A stretch of 33,215 nt of DNA from Pseudomonadota bacterium (GTDB lineage Bacteria > Pseudomonadota > Gammaproteobacteria > Burkholderiales > Burkholderiaceae_D): NCBI GenBank assembly GCA_023392035.1, contig JAEVZY010000288.1:1-33215 (forward strand). Direction: 5' to 3'. The notes beneath the pieces are model-generated. The model saw only the letters and a list, made by a program, of their open reading frames with translations. It did no database searches and was not told the DNA's origin. A program made the position numbers and the translations under genes. This document shows, in pieces, positions 1 to 7,964 of the stretch (positions within the stretch are counted from its first letter, which is position 1; every line of letters begins with the position of its first letter).

Positions 1-443
1 ATGATTTTCACGTAGCCGGTGCAGCGGCAGATGTTGCCGCGCAAGTAGTGGCGGATCTGCTCGTCGCTCGGTTGCGGGTGTTCCTGCAACAGGCTTTTCA
101 CGGCCAGCACCATGCCCGGCGTGCAAAAGCCACACTGCATGGCGCCATGCTCGATGAAGGCGCGCTGCACCGGGTCGAGCCGGCCTTCGCTGCACAAGCC
201 TTCGATGGTGGTGACGCACTTGCCTTCGACGTCGGCCGCCAGCGTGGTGCAGCTCGATACCGGCAAGCCATCCACCAGCACTGTGCAAGCGCCGCAGACT
301 TCGACGTCGCAGGAGCGCTTGGCGCCGGTCAGGCCGAAGTTGTTGCGCAGGACATCGATCAGCAATTCGCGCGGCTCGACCACCGCCTGGCGCGCTTCGC
401 CATTCAATTCCAGCGACAGCGGGATGTAGGGGATTTCGTTCAT
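1..443 (-). CDS. [2Fe-2S] subunit of a molybdenum hydroxylase (partial, C-terminus outside window)
   Basis: Small iron-sulfur subunit of the xanthine dehydrogenase/CO dehydrogenase superfamily. It passes electrons from the molybdenum centre to FAD. The 147 visible codons hold both clusters of the family: the plant-ferredoxin type with Cys45, Cys50, Cys53 and Cys65, and the all-helical C-terminal one with Cys104, Cys107, Cys139 and Cys141 (motifs CGFCTPG and CRCTGY). The family is usually about 155-165 residues, so only a short tail is missing. The ATG at 443 overlaps the stop of the FAD subunit as ATGA, which indicates translational coupling. It is the fifth gene of a leftward operon. The substrate cannot be read from this subunit. 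Confidence 0.93.
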   Translation of the reverse strand, partial: MNEIPYIPLSLELNGEARQAVVEPRELLIDVLRNNFGLTGAKRSCDVEVCGACTVLVDGLPVSSCTTLAADVEGKCVTTIEGLCSEGRLDPVQRAFIEHGAMQCGFCTPGMVLAVKSLLQEHPQPSDEQIRHYLRGNICRCTGYVKI

Positions 444-1288
444 GCGATGCAAGCCTCGGCCGCCCGCGCTGCGAGCACGCCTATCAGATGACGTTTGTAT
501 TCGGCGCTGCCATGCAGGTCGTCTTGCGCCGGCAGGTTTTCGGCGACGGCGCCGGCGCAGTCGCGGATGCATTGCGGCACCTGGGCCAGCGGCAGGCCGT
601 GACAACGCTCTTCCAGTTCGGTCAGGCGCAAGGCCGGCGAGCAGATGGCGCCGGCCCAGAAGCGCCAGCGCGCCTGGCCCTGGTCCATCTCCAGCACCGC
701 CGCCACCCCGGCCGCCGGGCGTTCCAGATGACCGAAGGCGCGATAGGCCGCGCGCTGGCCGGCAGGGGGCAGGGGAATTTCCAGGCCCAGCATCAATTCC
801 TGTTCTTCACGCGCGGTGCTGAATTCGCCCAGGATGAAATCGGACAAGAGCATCTGCCGCTGGCCTTGCGGTCCAGCCAGCAGCACGCTGGCGTTCAGCG
901 CGCACAGCAGGGCGGGCGGATCGGCATGCGGTTCGGCAAAGCACAGATTGCCGCCGATGGTGCCGGCCGCGCGCACGCGGATGTTGGCGATGTTGTCGGA
1001 CAGCTCGGCGTAGGCCGGGATGTGCTGCTTCACCAGGGGATCGCGCGCCAACTGGTGATGGCTGCAGAGAGCGCCGATGAAGAGCTTGCCGTCTTCCAGC
1101 CGCAGGCCGCGCAGTTCGGGCACGCGCTTGATGTCCACCACGTTGGCATAGCGCAGCACGCGCGCCTTCATTGCCACCAGCAGCTCGGTGCCGCCGGCAT
1201 AGGGCGTGGCGTCTTCCAGCGTGGAGAGCAAGTGCAGCGCTTCGGCCAGCGAAGCCGGGCGGTGCAGTTCGAATCGCGCCGGCAGCAT
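440..1288 (-). CDS. FAD-binding subunit of a molybdenum hydroxylase (CoxM/XdhB-like)
   Basis: Medium subunit, 282 residues, normal for the family. It holds FAD and takes electrons from the [2Fe-2S] subunit. The two flavin-binding loops are visible: AGGTE at residues 31-35 and TIGGN at 110-114. The C-terminal part resembles the CO dehydrogenase flavoprotein C-terminal domain. I chose the ATG at 1288 because it overlaps the CoxG-like stop in the form TGATG and because the FAD_binding_5 domain begins right after it; open frame further upstream is a shadow of the CoxG gene. The stop overlaps the next start by four bases. It is the fourth gene of the operon. Confidence 0.93.
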   Translation of the reverse strand: MLPARFELHRPASLAEALHLLSTLEDATPYAGGTELLVAMKARVLRYANVVDIKRVPELRGLRLEDGKLFIGALCSHHQLARDPLVKQHIPAYAELSDNIANIRVRAAGTIGGNLCFAEPHADPPALLCALNASVLLAGPQGQRQMLLSDFILGEFSTAREEQELMLGLEIPLPPAGQRAAYRAFGHLERPAAGVAAVLEMDQGQARWRFWAGAICSPALRLTELEERCHGLPLAQVPQCIRDCAGAVAENLPAQDDLHGSAEYKRHLIGVLAARAAEACIA

Positions 1289-1740
1289 CAGACCGTCTCC
1301 AGTTCGGCGCGCAGGCGCTTTTCGAATTCGGTGAACAGCTCTTCGGATTTTTTCTTGACCACGCCATAACCCAGGCTGGCCAGCCGGCCCTGCACCTGCA
1401 TCTCGGCATCGACCCGCAAATGGGTGTCGCCTTCGGCTTGCGGGGTGAGGCTGACTTTCAGCAGCACATCCAGGGTAGTGCCGGTGAACTTGTCCTTGCC
1501 CAGGGCGCGCAATTGCACGCGCTGCGCCTCGACCTGTTCTTCCACCTTGATGGCGGCCGGCACTTCCAGCTTGAAGGGGCCGATCTTCTGCTTCATCACC
1601 GCGCTGTACGAAACCAGGGGCGTTTCTTCGCGCACGTTTTCGCAGCCGGGAATCAGGGCTGCTACCCGTTGCACATCGAAGAACAGGGTCCACAGGCGCT
1701 CTGGAGAGGCCGGCAGGCGGGCGTCGATATTGAAGTCCAT
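1288..1740 (-). CDS. CoxG-like SRPBCC-fold protein
   Basis: A 150-residue protein of the CoxG (carbon monoxide dehydrogenase subunit G) family, START/SRPBCC fold. The N-terminus has the family pattern of a beta strand, then PxxRLW, then a helix ending near IPGC (residues about 30-33). In Oligotropha CoxG is a membrane anchor for the dehydrogenase. That protein has a longer C-terminal tail which is absent here, so a role in assembly or substrate handling is equally possible. It starts four bases after the large-subunit stop and its own stop overlaps the FAD subunit start, so it is translated as part of the complex operon. The function is inferred from family and position only. Confidence 0.85.
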   Translation of the reverse strand: MDFNIDARLPASPERLWTLFFDVQRVAALIPGCENVREETPLVSYSAVMKQKIGPFKLEVPAAIKVEEQVEAQRVQLRALGKDKFTGTTLDVLLKVSLTPQAEGDTHLRVDAEMQVQGRLASLGYGVVKKKSEELFTEFEKRLRAELETV

Positions 1741-1744
1741 TTTT

Positions 1745-4030
1745 TTATCCTTGCTCGCGGGCTTGTTTCAGGGCGCGCCAGACTTTTTCGGGCGTCATCG
1801 GCAGATCGCGGATGCGCGCGCCCGTGCCACGCGCCAAGGCATTGGCGATGGCGGGGGCGATCGGCAGGATGGCGCCTTCGCCCATGCCGCGCGCGCCGTT
1901 GGGGCCGGGACCGTCGCCGCTTTCCAGCAGCAGGGTCAGCATTTCCTCGGGCGCTTCATCCAGGGTCGGCACGTGGTAATCAAACAGGGTGCCATTGATC
2001 AACTGGCCGTCGGCGTAGACGTATTCCTCGGACAGGGCATGGCCCAGTCCCATCACCGCCGCGCCTTCATCCTGGCCTTCGGCCGCCTTGCGGTTGATGA
2101 CGCGGCCCACATCCGCCGCGCTTACATAGCGCAAGAGCTTGATGGCGCCGGTATCCTCATCGACATCGATTTCGCAGATGCCGGCGGCGGTTTCCCAGAA
2201 CAGCGGCGCGATGGCGAAATCGCCGCGCCGGGTCTTGGGCGTGATTCTTCCCACGCCTATGAATTCGCCGGCATCGATGCCATGGAAACGGCGCAGCAGT
2301 TCGCCGAATGCGAAGCGGCCGGGCGGGCCCTGTACGCCTTCTTCGCACAGGCTGTAATCGGCGGGCACGCCGCCGAAGACATCGCAGGCCATTTGCTGCA
2401 CCTGGGCCGCGATGTCTTCGCAAGCCAGTTCCACCGCCAGGCCGATCACCACCGTGGAACGGCTGGCGCCGGTGCCCCAGTCGTAGGGGGCGTGCTCGGT
2501 ATCCGGTTCGGCGGCAGTGATGCGCGCCAGCGGCTGCTTGAGCACGCGCGCGGCCACCAGCCTTTGCACGGCGCGCGCGCCCTGGCCGATTTCAACCGTA
2601 TCGGCTTGCACCCGCACCGAGCCGTCCGCCTTCAGCCGCACGATGGCGTTGCCGATCGGCAGAATGCCGGGATCGGTGGCGGCCACCGCCGCGCCCAGCA
2701 TGCCGGGCTTGCCGGAGCCCGTGAGTTCCTGCATGCCGGCCTGGGCCTGGCGCAGCGCGGTTTTGAGATCCACGTCCAGCGGACGCAAATCGGCTTTGAT
2801 GGTCTGGCCCTTGTCCACCATGTTCATCAGGCGGAACTGCACCGGGTCCTGGCCCAGGGCCTGTGCGATCTCATCCATTTGCGATTCGGTGGCCCACACG
2901 CCTTGCGGTCCGCCGATGGAGCGGAAGGCCGCGCCCGGCACGGTGTTGGTGTAGACGCCGATTGCTTCCAGCTTCAGATTGGGAATGCGATACGGACCGA
3001 TGGCGCGGATCGCCGACTTGATGGCGACCGCCGGGCCGGTATCGGCGTAGGCGCCGCCATCCATCACCACCCGCACCGACTTGGCCAGCAGCCGGCCGGA
3101 GGCATCGATTGCGGTCTTGAGCCGAATCTGCGCCGACAGGCGGCGGCAGGTCAGCATCGATTCCTGGGTCGAGAGGCAGACCCGCACCGGCGCATGGGCT
3201 TTCCAGGACAGCGCCGCCACCAGCGGATCAATCTTCACCGACGCCTTGCCGCCGAAGCCGCCGCCCACGTAGGGAGAGTGGACCCGCACCTGGGCCTGGC
3301 CCAGGCCGAACAGCTGGGCGCATACGCGCTGCACGGCGCTGGGGGTCTGGCCGCAGCTCCACAATTCCAGGCTGTCGGCACGGCAGTCGGCGATCACCAC
3401 ATGCGGTTCCATGGCGTAGTGAAACACCATGGGAAAGCTGTACTCGTCTTCGAAGATTCGATGCGCTTGCTGGAAAGCCTGCTCGACATCGCCGCTTTGG
3501 TAGTGATAGTGCTGGAAGACGTTGCTGCCTTCCTGCGCCGCGGCCTTGCCCTTGAAGTAGTAGTCGGGCAGCGGCGTCATGCTTTCGTGCACCAGCGGCG
3601 CATCCGGCTGCAGCGCTTCCTGTGCCGTGGTGACGAAGGGCAGGGATTCGATCTCCACCACGATGGCGTCCAGCGCTTCTTCGGCGCTGAATTCATCGAC
3701 TGCCGCCACCGCCGCAATCGGATCACCGACATAACGCACCTTGTCGATGGCGATCACGGGGCGGTCTTTCATCGCCACGCCCCAGTGCGTTTCATTGCCC
3801 GGCAAATGGGCGAGGTCGGCGCCGGTCAGCACCGCCACCACGCCGGGCATGGCCAGTGCCGCCGACACATCGATGCTCTTGATGCGCCCATGCGGCACGG
3901 TGCTGCGCAGTATGCGTCCGTGCAGCATGCCGGGCACGGTGATGTCGCTGGCGTACTGGGCGGCACCGGTCACCTTTTCCAGGTAATCGGCGCGCGCTTC
4001 TTCCACCGGCAGGCTTGGTCGGATATCCAT
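1745..4030 (-). CDS. Molybdopterin-binding large subunit of a xanthine dehydrogenase-family hydroxylase
   Basis: Catalytic subunit, 761 residues from the ATG at 4030, typical of stand-alone large subunits. It should insert an oxygen from water into a C-H bond of its substrate. Visible elements are the N-terminal hammerhead domain (residues about 15-125), the cofactor loop GGGFGGK at 256-262, a GGPQG segment, and GARGMGEGA near the C-terminus, whose Glu at about 718 is the family's catalytic base. The CO dehydrogenase loop AYRCSFR is absent; the corresponding place reads AAFRSIGGPQ. CO oxidation is therefore unlikely. The start is 12 bases after the Bug receptor stop, and an in-frame extension into that gene is rejected. 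The substrate is unknown: N-heterocycles, aldehydes or aromatic acids are the usual choices. Confidence 0.9.
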   Translation of the reverse strand: MDIRPSLPVEEARADYLEKVTGAAQYASDITVPGMLHGRILRSTVPHGRIKSIDVSAALAMPGVVAVLTGADLAHLPGNETHWGVAMKDRPVIAIDKVRYVGDPIAAVAAVDEFSAEEALDAIVVEIESLPFVTTAQEALQPDAPLVHESMTPLPDYYFKGKAAAQEGSNVFQHYHYQSGDVEQAFQQAHRIFEDEYSFPMVFHYAMEPHVVIADCRADSLELWSCGQTPSAVQRVCAQLFGLGQAQVRVHSPYVGGGFGGKASVKIDPLVAALSWKAHAPVRVCLSTQESMLTCRRLSAQIRLKTAIDASGRLLAKSVRVVMDGGAYADTGPAVAIKSAIRAIGPYRIPNLKLEAIGVYTNTVPGAAFRSIGGPQGVWATESQMDEIAQALGQDPVQFRLMNMVDKGQTIKADLRPLDVDLKTALRQAQAGMQELTGSGKPGMLGAAVAATDPGILPIGNAIVRLKADGSVRVQADTVEIGQGARAVQRLVAARVLKQPLARITAAEPDTEHAPYDWGTGASRSTVVIGLAVELACEDIAAQVQQMACDVFGGVPADYSLCEEGVQGPPGRFAFGELLRRFHGIDAGEFIGVGRITPKTRRGDFAIAPLFWETAAGICEIDVDEDTGAIKLLRYVSAADVGRVINRKAAEGQDEGAAVMGLGHALSEEYVYADGQLINGTLFDYHVPTLDEAPEEMLTLLLESGDGPGPNGARGMGEGAILPIAPAIANALARGTGARIRDLPMTPEKVWRALKQAREQG

Positions 4031-4041
4031 GCGGACTTCAA

Positions 4042-5016
4042 TTACTCCATGCGGATGTTGGCGGCCTTGATCAGCTTGCCCCACTTGGCGGTGTCGCGCT
4101 TTTCGCGTTCCTTCAGGGCTTCGGGCGTGCTGGTCTCGGGTTCGACGCCGGCGTTGAGCAGGCGCGCCTTGATGTCGGCGCTCTGGAAGCCGCGGCCGAT
4201 TTCAGCCGACAGCTTGCGCAGGATGTCGCTCGGGGTGCCGGCCGGAGCATAGACGGCGAACCAGGTCGAGGCCTCAAAGCCAGGTGCCACGGTTTCGGCA
4301 ACGGTGGGCACATCGGGCAAGGCCAGCGAGCGCTTGGGCGTGGTCACGGCCAGCGCTTTCAGGCGGCCGGACTTGATGTGTTGCAGCACCGCCGGACCCT
4401 GCTCGATGCCCATCACGACGCGGCCGGCGATGAGGTCGGTCACCATCGGCGCGCTGCCCTTGTAGGGGACGTGGAAGACATCCAGACCCAGGGTTTGCTT
4501 GAACAGTTCAACGAACACGTGCTGCGAGGTGCCGGAGCCGGCCGAGGCATAGCCATACTTGCCCGGCGCGGCTTTCAACATGGCCACCAACTCCTGGATG
4601 GTATTGACCGGCAGCGTGGCCGGCACCACCACGTAGGATGGATTGACGCCGACGGTGGATACCGGGGTCAGGTTGGCCTGGGTCTTGCCCATGCCTTCAT
4701 TCAAAAGCGGCAGGATGGTGTGCAGCGAGGCGGCGCCGATCAGGAGCGTGTAGCCGTCGGCCGGCTGGCGCGAGGCGAACTCGGCGCCGATCATGCCGGA
4801 GGCGCCCGGCTTGTTTTCCACGATCACCGGCTGGCCCCAGGCGCGGGTGAGCGAATCGCCGACCGAGCGCGCATACAGATCCGTGGCGCCGCCGGGCGGG
4901 AAGGGCGCGATGATCTTGATCGGCTGTTTCGGGAAATCGTTCTGGGCCATGGACAGCGGCGCGGCCAGCGCCAGCGAGGCGGCCAAGAGCGTACGAAGGA
5001 AGGGACGTCTGGTCAT
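4042..5016 (-). CDS. Bug-family (TctC-like) periplasmic solute-binding protein
   Basis: Extracytoplasmic receptor of the Bug family, which is greatly expanded in Burkholderiales and binds small carboxylates or amides for tripartite tricarboxylate transporters. It has 324 residues with a signal peptide of about 24 residues (twin Arg at 3-4, hydrophobic stretch, SMA before the likely cut). The mature part begins with the family pattern FPKQPIKIIAPFPPGGATD. Other hallmarks are the GQPVIVENKPGA segment and the PYKG segment. A good ribosome site, AGGAG, lies seven bases before the ATG. It is the first gene of the leftward operon with the hydroxylase. No TctA/TctB membrane genes are in the window. 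Confidence 0.94.
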   Translation of the reverse strand: MTRRPFLRTLLAASLALAAPLSMAQNDFPKQPIKIIAPFPPGGATDLYARSVGDSLTRAWGQPVIVENKPGASGMIGAEFASRQPADGYTLLIGAASLHTILPLLNEGMGKTQANLTPVSTVGVNPSYVVVPATLPVNTIQELVAMLKAAPGKYGYASAGSGTSQHVFVELFKQTLGLDVFHVPYKGSAPMVTDLIAGRVVMGIEQGPAVLQHIKSGRLKALAVTTPKRSLALPDVPTVAETVAPGFEASTWFAVYAPAGTPSDILRKLSAEIGRGFQSADIKARLLNAGVEPETSTPEALKEREKRDTAKWGKLIKAANIRME

Positions 5017-5134
5017 GCGGATCTCCTGAGGGCAAGAAAGACTACTGTCTATCCGAGCCGGGTGGATGTTGCCGTTGGCATGCCATACCGTGCGTTCCGG
5101 CGCGGTCGCCTGCTCTGTTTTCCCCGATCGGTGC

Positions 5135-5171
5135 GTTCTGCCAATTAGAACTGTGTTCTATCTAGCAGAAC
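5135..5171. promoter_or_regulatory. Twin palindromic operator, probable IclR-family binding site
   Basis: Two identical interrupted palindromes GTTCT-N7-AGAAC occupy 5135-5151 and 5155-5171. Their centres are 20 bp apart, about two helical turns. The three bases between them also make the inner pair AGAAC-TGT-GTTCT a palindrome. They lie in the divergent region between the Bug/hydroxylase operon and the iclR gene. The second copy reaches the -35 position of the iclR promoter. IclR regulators bind DNA as dimers or tetramers, which fits two sites on one DNA face. Assignment to this regulator is inference from position. Confidence 0.7.
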
Positions 5172-5185
5172 AGCGGCCCATCAAA

Positions 5186-5191
5186 TATAAT
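5186..5191 (+). promoter_or_regulatory. -10 element of the iclR promoter
   Basis: A perfect TATAAT stands 31 bases before the TTG start of the regulator. At the 17-base distance the -35 hexamer reads TAGCAG, which is poor and overlaps the right half of the twin palindrome. This suggests autoregulation. Confidence 0.55.
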
Positions 5192-5222
5192 CGGCCTGCG
5201 CAGCTTTTACAAGGGGGGCGTT

Positions 5223-5924
5223 TTGAGCGAAAAAACTTCCGGCGTGGCGGCGGTCGAGCGCGCGCTGGCGATCCTGAATGCCTATCAGCCGGGCGAGGCA
5301 GCCTTGTCCCTGGCCGAGCTGGCCGAGCGCACCGGCCTCTACAAGAGCACCATCCTGCGCCTGGTCGGCACCCTGATCCAGGCGCATTGCATGCAGCGTC
5401 TGGACGACGGCCGTTATCAGCTGGGTTCGATGCTGCTGCACTGGGGCAGCCTGTATCAATCTTCGCTGCGGCTGGGCGACCATGTGCTGCCGGTGCTGCA
5501 TCGGCTGGTGAATGAAACGCTGGAAGGCGCTTCGTTCTTTACGCGCGAAGGCAATCTGCGGGTCTGCCTGTTCCGCGTGGATTCGCCGCGCATGGTGCGT
5601 GACCATGTGCGCGCCGGCGACTTGCTGCCACTCGACAAGGGCGCGGCGGGCCGGGTACTGGTGAAGTTCGATCCCTTGCTGACGCCAATCGCCAAGCGGC
5701 CGGCTTCACCCTTGGTGGTCACCATGGGCGAGCGTGAACCGGATATCGGTGCGGTGGCGGCACCGGTGTATGGCGCCGGCGGCAGCCTGCGCGGCGCGCT
5801 GGCGGTGTCCGGGCCGAGCACGCGCTTTGACGAAGCCGCGATCGAGAAGATTTCCGAGCTGGTGTTGGCGGCCGCAATCGACCTGACGCGCAGGCTGGGC
5901 GGGCAGCCGGAGTTGCTGGACTGA
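5223..5924 (+). CDS. IclR-family transcriptional regulator
   Basis: A 233-residue regulator. The N-terminal winged helix-turn-helix spans about residues 5-70, with the family pattern VERALAILNAY at the start, LAELAERTGLYKSTILRLV in the recognition region and GRYQLG at the wing. The rest is the IclR effector domain, ending in AAPVYG and a helix-rich tail. The start is TTG at 5223, preceded by a run of six G (ribosome site); no ATG lies before the domain. The effector domain is about 20 residues shorter than usual between PLDKGAAGRVL and the AAPV strand. The gene is divergent from the Bug/hydroxylase operon and is its likely local regulator, with the ligand probably the transported or oxidised compound. 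Confidence 0.92.
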   Translation: MSEKTSGVAAVERALAILNAYQPGEAALSLAELAERTGLYKSTILRLVGTLIQAHCMQRLDDGRYQLGSMLLHWGSLYQSSLRLGDHVLPVLHRLVNETLEGASFFTREGNLRVCLFRVDSPRMVRDHVRAGDLLPLDKGAAGRVLVKFDPLLTPIAKRPASPLVVTMGEREPDIGAVAAPVYGAGGSLRGALAVSGPSTRFDEAAIEKISELVLAAAIDLTRRLGGQPELLD

Positions 5925-6017
5925 GAGCGCTTTTCGACTGCGGGCTTGCTGCGATGCGCGGGGTAACCTTGCGGTAACAGTGGCCAGGAATAATGGCGGG
6001 TTTCTCAAGGGTCCGCC

Positions 6018-7136
6018 ATGTTCTCTCGAGCCGCTCGCATCGTCTTGCCCCTTCTGTTCTTTTGCGCCCCATTCTTCGCCGACGATGCGCGAGCCGGCGG
6101 CCACCCGCCCATCGTCATAGGACAGGTGATCGACCTTTCCGGTGCATCCGGTGGCGCACTGGGCCGCGACTATGTGGCCGGCATCAAGACTTTCTTTGAC
6201 CAGCAAAACGCGGCCGGCGGTTTGCATGGGCGAAAAATCGAATACGTGGTGGTGGATGACCGGGGCGAACCGGCTGCCGCCGCGGCCGCCGTCAAAAGCC
6301 TGATCGGTCAGCACAATCCGGACTACTTGCTGGGCGGGGTCGGCGATGCCTCCCTGCAGGCCGTGCTGACCGCCCAGGAATTTCGGGCCAGCGGGCTGCT
6401 GATGTTCGCGCCGCTGGCAGGCATGCTGGAATCGGATCGCGTGCTGCGCTGGCGGCCCAATCCGGTCAGCGAATTGACCTTCCTGCTGCGGCACTTCCAG
6501 CGCTCCGGCGTCAAGAGCGCGAGCGTGGTGCTGCAAGAGGGCGAGATGAAGGCCCTGGCAGCGCGTCTGCCTGCGTTGATGAAGGATGCCGGCATCCAGC
6601 TCATCAAGGTCGCCGCGCTGGGCAGCGAGCAGGCCAACGCCGCCACCGCGGGCGAGATCGCGGCTGCCGCGCCAGGCCTGGTGCTGGTGCTGGCCGATAC
6701 CGTGGGCACGGGACTGTTCCTGGCCCAGTACCGCAAGGTGCAGCCGGGCGGCTTTGTCGCCGGCACTTCGAGGGTGGATCTGGCCACCCTGAAGGAAATC
6801 GCCAGTGCTTCGCTGGAATGGACCGTGCTGTCGCAAGTGGTCCCCGACGTCAACGGCTTGAACAGCAAGCTGCAGCTGGAGCATCGCGACATGATGCGCA
6901 GGTTCCGCGATGAACCGGCTTCAGCCCTGACGCTGGAAGGCTATGCCGCCGCCCGCACCCTGGCCGCCCTGATCGAGCGCAATGCCTTGCCCAAAGTGCG
7001 CGGGGTGCAGAGCCTGCAGTTGCATGCGCCCATGGACGTGGGCGGGATGACGGTGAAACTCGATGCCCGGACCGGAGCCTTGTCCAGCTATCTGGACGTG
7101 GCATTGTTGCGCGGTGGTGCGCGCCTGAAATTCTGA
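6018..7136 (+). CDS. Periplasmic binding protein, branched-chain amino acid ABC receptor type (orphan)
   Basis: A 372-residue exported protein with a signal peptide of about 26 residues (hydrophobic LPLLFFCAPFF, cut near ARA). The mature part starts with the type I periplasmic-binding pattern IVIGQVIDLSG and continues with GRDYVAGIKTFFDQQNAAGG and GRKIEYVVVDD, as in LivJ-like receptors (Peripla_BP_6). A ribosome site AAGGG precedes the ATG. No permease or ATPase genes flank it, so it is an orphan receptor. It may serve a transporter elsewhere or feed a sensor. The ligand is unknown. It does not obviously share an operon with iclR, 93 bases upstream, or the thioesterase downstream. Confidence 0.88.
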   Translation: MFSRAARIVLPLLFFCAPFFADDARAGGHPPIVIGQVIDLSGASGGALGRDYVAGIKTFFDQQNAAGGLHGRKIEYVVVDDRGEPAAAAAAVKSLIGQHNPDYLLGGVGDASLQAVLTAQEFRASGLLMFAPLAGMLESDRVLRWRPNPVSELTFLLRHFQRSGVKSASVVLQEGEMKALAARLPALMKDAGIQLIKVAALGSEQANAATAGEIAAAAPGLVLVLADTVGTGLFLAQYRKVQPGGFVAGTSRVDLATLKEIASASLEWTVLSQVVPDVNGLNSKLQLEHRDMMRRFRDEPASALTLEGYAAARTLAALIERNALPKVRGVQSLQLHAPMDVGGMTVKLDARTGALSSYLDVALLRGGARLKF

Positions 7137-7239
7137 GGCCCGGCGCTCGCACGGGTTCTTCGACATAATTCCGCTGGGCGCACCCCGACACCAGGGGCAG
7201 CTTGTTTAACCGCGTCGCGACTGAATTCGAGGAGAAGCC

Positions 7240-7647
7240 ATGCTGAGTATCGAAGCGATCCAGGCCATGTTGGAGCCTCTTTTCCCGGGGCTGATGGGCG
7301 TCAGGCTGCTTGAGGTAACGGAACAGCGCGTCAGCGCGGAAATGGAGGTTCGCCCCGACTTGTGCACCGCCGGCGGCATCCTGCACGGCGGCGCCTACAT
7401 GGCCTTTGCCGATACGCTGGGTGCGGTGGGAACGGTAGTGAACCTGCCCAAGGGGCACCGGACCACGACCACCGATTCCAGCACCAAGTTCATCGCCGGA
7501 GCGAAGGCCGGCAGCAAGGTGCGCGGCGAATCGATCGCCCTGCATCGAGGCCGAAGGACCATGGTCTGGCATACCTCGGTCTTCAACGAAGAAGGCAAGC
7601 TGTGCGCCGTGGTCACGCAGACCCAATTGATTCTGCAGCCGGATTAA
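7240..7647 (+). CDS. PaaI-family hotdog-fold thioesterase
   Basis: A 135-residue single hotdog domain. The active-site region reads GGILHGGAYMAFADTLGAVG (residues about 45-64), the HGG pattern of the PaaI/YdiI group, followed by the TTDSSTKFIAGAKAG strand region. These enzymes hydrolyse acyl- or aroyl-CoA thioesters as tetramers. GAGGAG stands seven bases before the ATG. It is a single gene with no pathway partner next to it, so its substrate is open: housekeeping CoA release or aromatic acid degradation. Confidence 0.9.
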   Translation: MLSIEAIQAMLEPLFPGLMGVRLLEVTEQRVSAEMEVRPDLCTAGGILHGGAYMAFADTLGAVGTVVNLPKGHRTTTTDSSTKFIAGAKAGSKVRGESIALHRGRRTMVWHTSVFNEEGKLCAVVTQTQLILQPD

Positions 7648-7964
7648 GGCGCATCGGAACGGGCGCTGCATTATTCGGGGGCAATCTGTAGGAAGGCCAA
7701 TAAAACCAAGCCTCTTACACTCTGTTTCAGCGCTTGTTCACAGGCTTATCCACACGATCTGTGGACAATCTTGCCGGTAGCCGGGGCGGGTTCCGTTGCC
7801 TGAACGTGATTCATCTGATCGGAATCAGCAGGGCGCGGGAAGAGCAAACCTTTGGCCGTCGTCGCGCTCGAAATATGGAATGTGGGCGGCAGTGGCCGGT
7901 TTATCCAGCCAGGCCGCGTTCCCTATCGAAGTCCGGCGCGACGACTGTCACCAGGAGGAATCGC
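7648..7964. other. 317-base non-coding region between the thioesterase and the Cys/His-rich gene
   Basis: No convincing gene here. It contains the DnaA-box cluster at 7734-7768, a weak inverted repeat CTGAT-N4-ATCAG at 7815-7828, and the ribosome site AGGAGG at about 7953-7958 for the gene at 7965. No terminator hairpin was found after the thioesterase. An open frame runs through from about 7734 but has no credible start or protein character before 7965. Confidence 0.6.
7734..7768. promoter_or_regulatory. Cluster of three DnaA-box-like 9-mers
   Basis: Within 35 bases lie TTGTTCACA (7734-7742, + strand), TTATCCACA (7746-7754, + strand, exact R-box consensus) and TGTGGACAA (7760-7768, the reverse complement TTGTCCACA). 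The two outer boxes differ from TTATNCACA only at the third base. Spacers are three and five bases. There is no dnaA, dnaN or rpmH here, so this is not the usual oriC. It could be a DnaA-controlled promoter for the genes at 7965 and 8170, or a DnaA titration or reactivation site. Confidence 0.55.

Noticed and set aside
1..4030. Aerobic CO dehydrogenase (coxMSL)
   Set aside because: CoxG-like and three matching subunits are present, but the large subunit lacks the AYRCSFR active-site loop and gene order differs.
1424..4252. A 942-codon open frame on the + strand opposite the molybdenum hydroxylase genes
   Set aside because: It is antisense to clear family genes, His/Gln/Arg-rich and without domain character; long antisense frames are normal in GC-rich DNA.
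7734..7768. Chromosomal replication origin
   Set aside because: No dnaA, dnaN, rpmH or parAB nearby and only three boxes; origin status is not supported.
7734..7964. Upstream extension of the Cys/His-rich gene to a 148-codon frame
   Set aside because: The extension crosses the DnaA-box cluster, has low protein character, and the strong AGGAGG site fixes the start at 7965.
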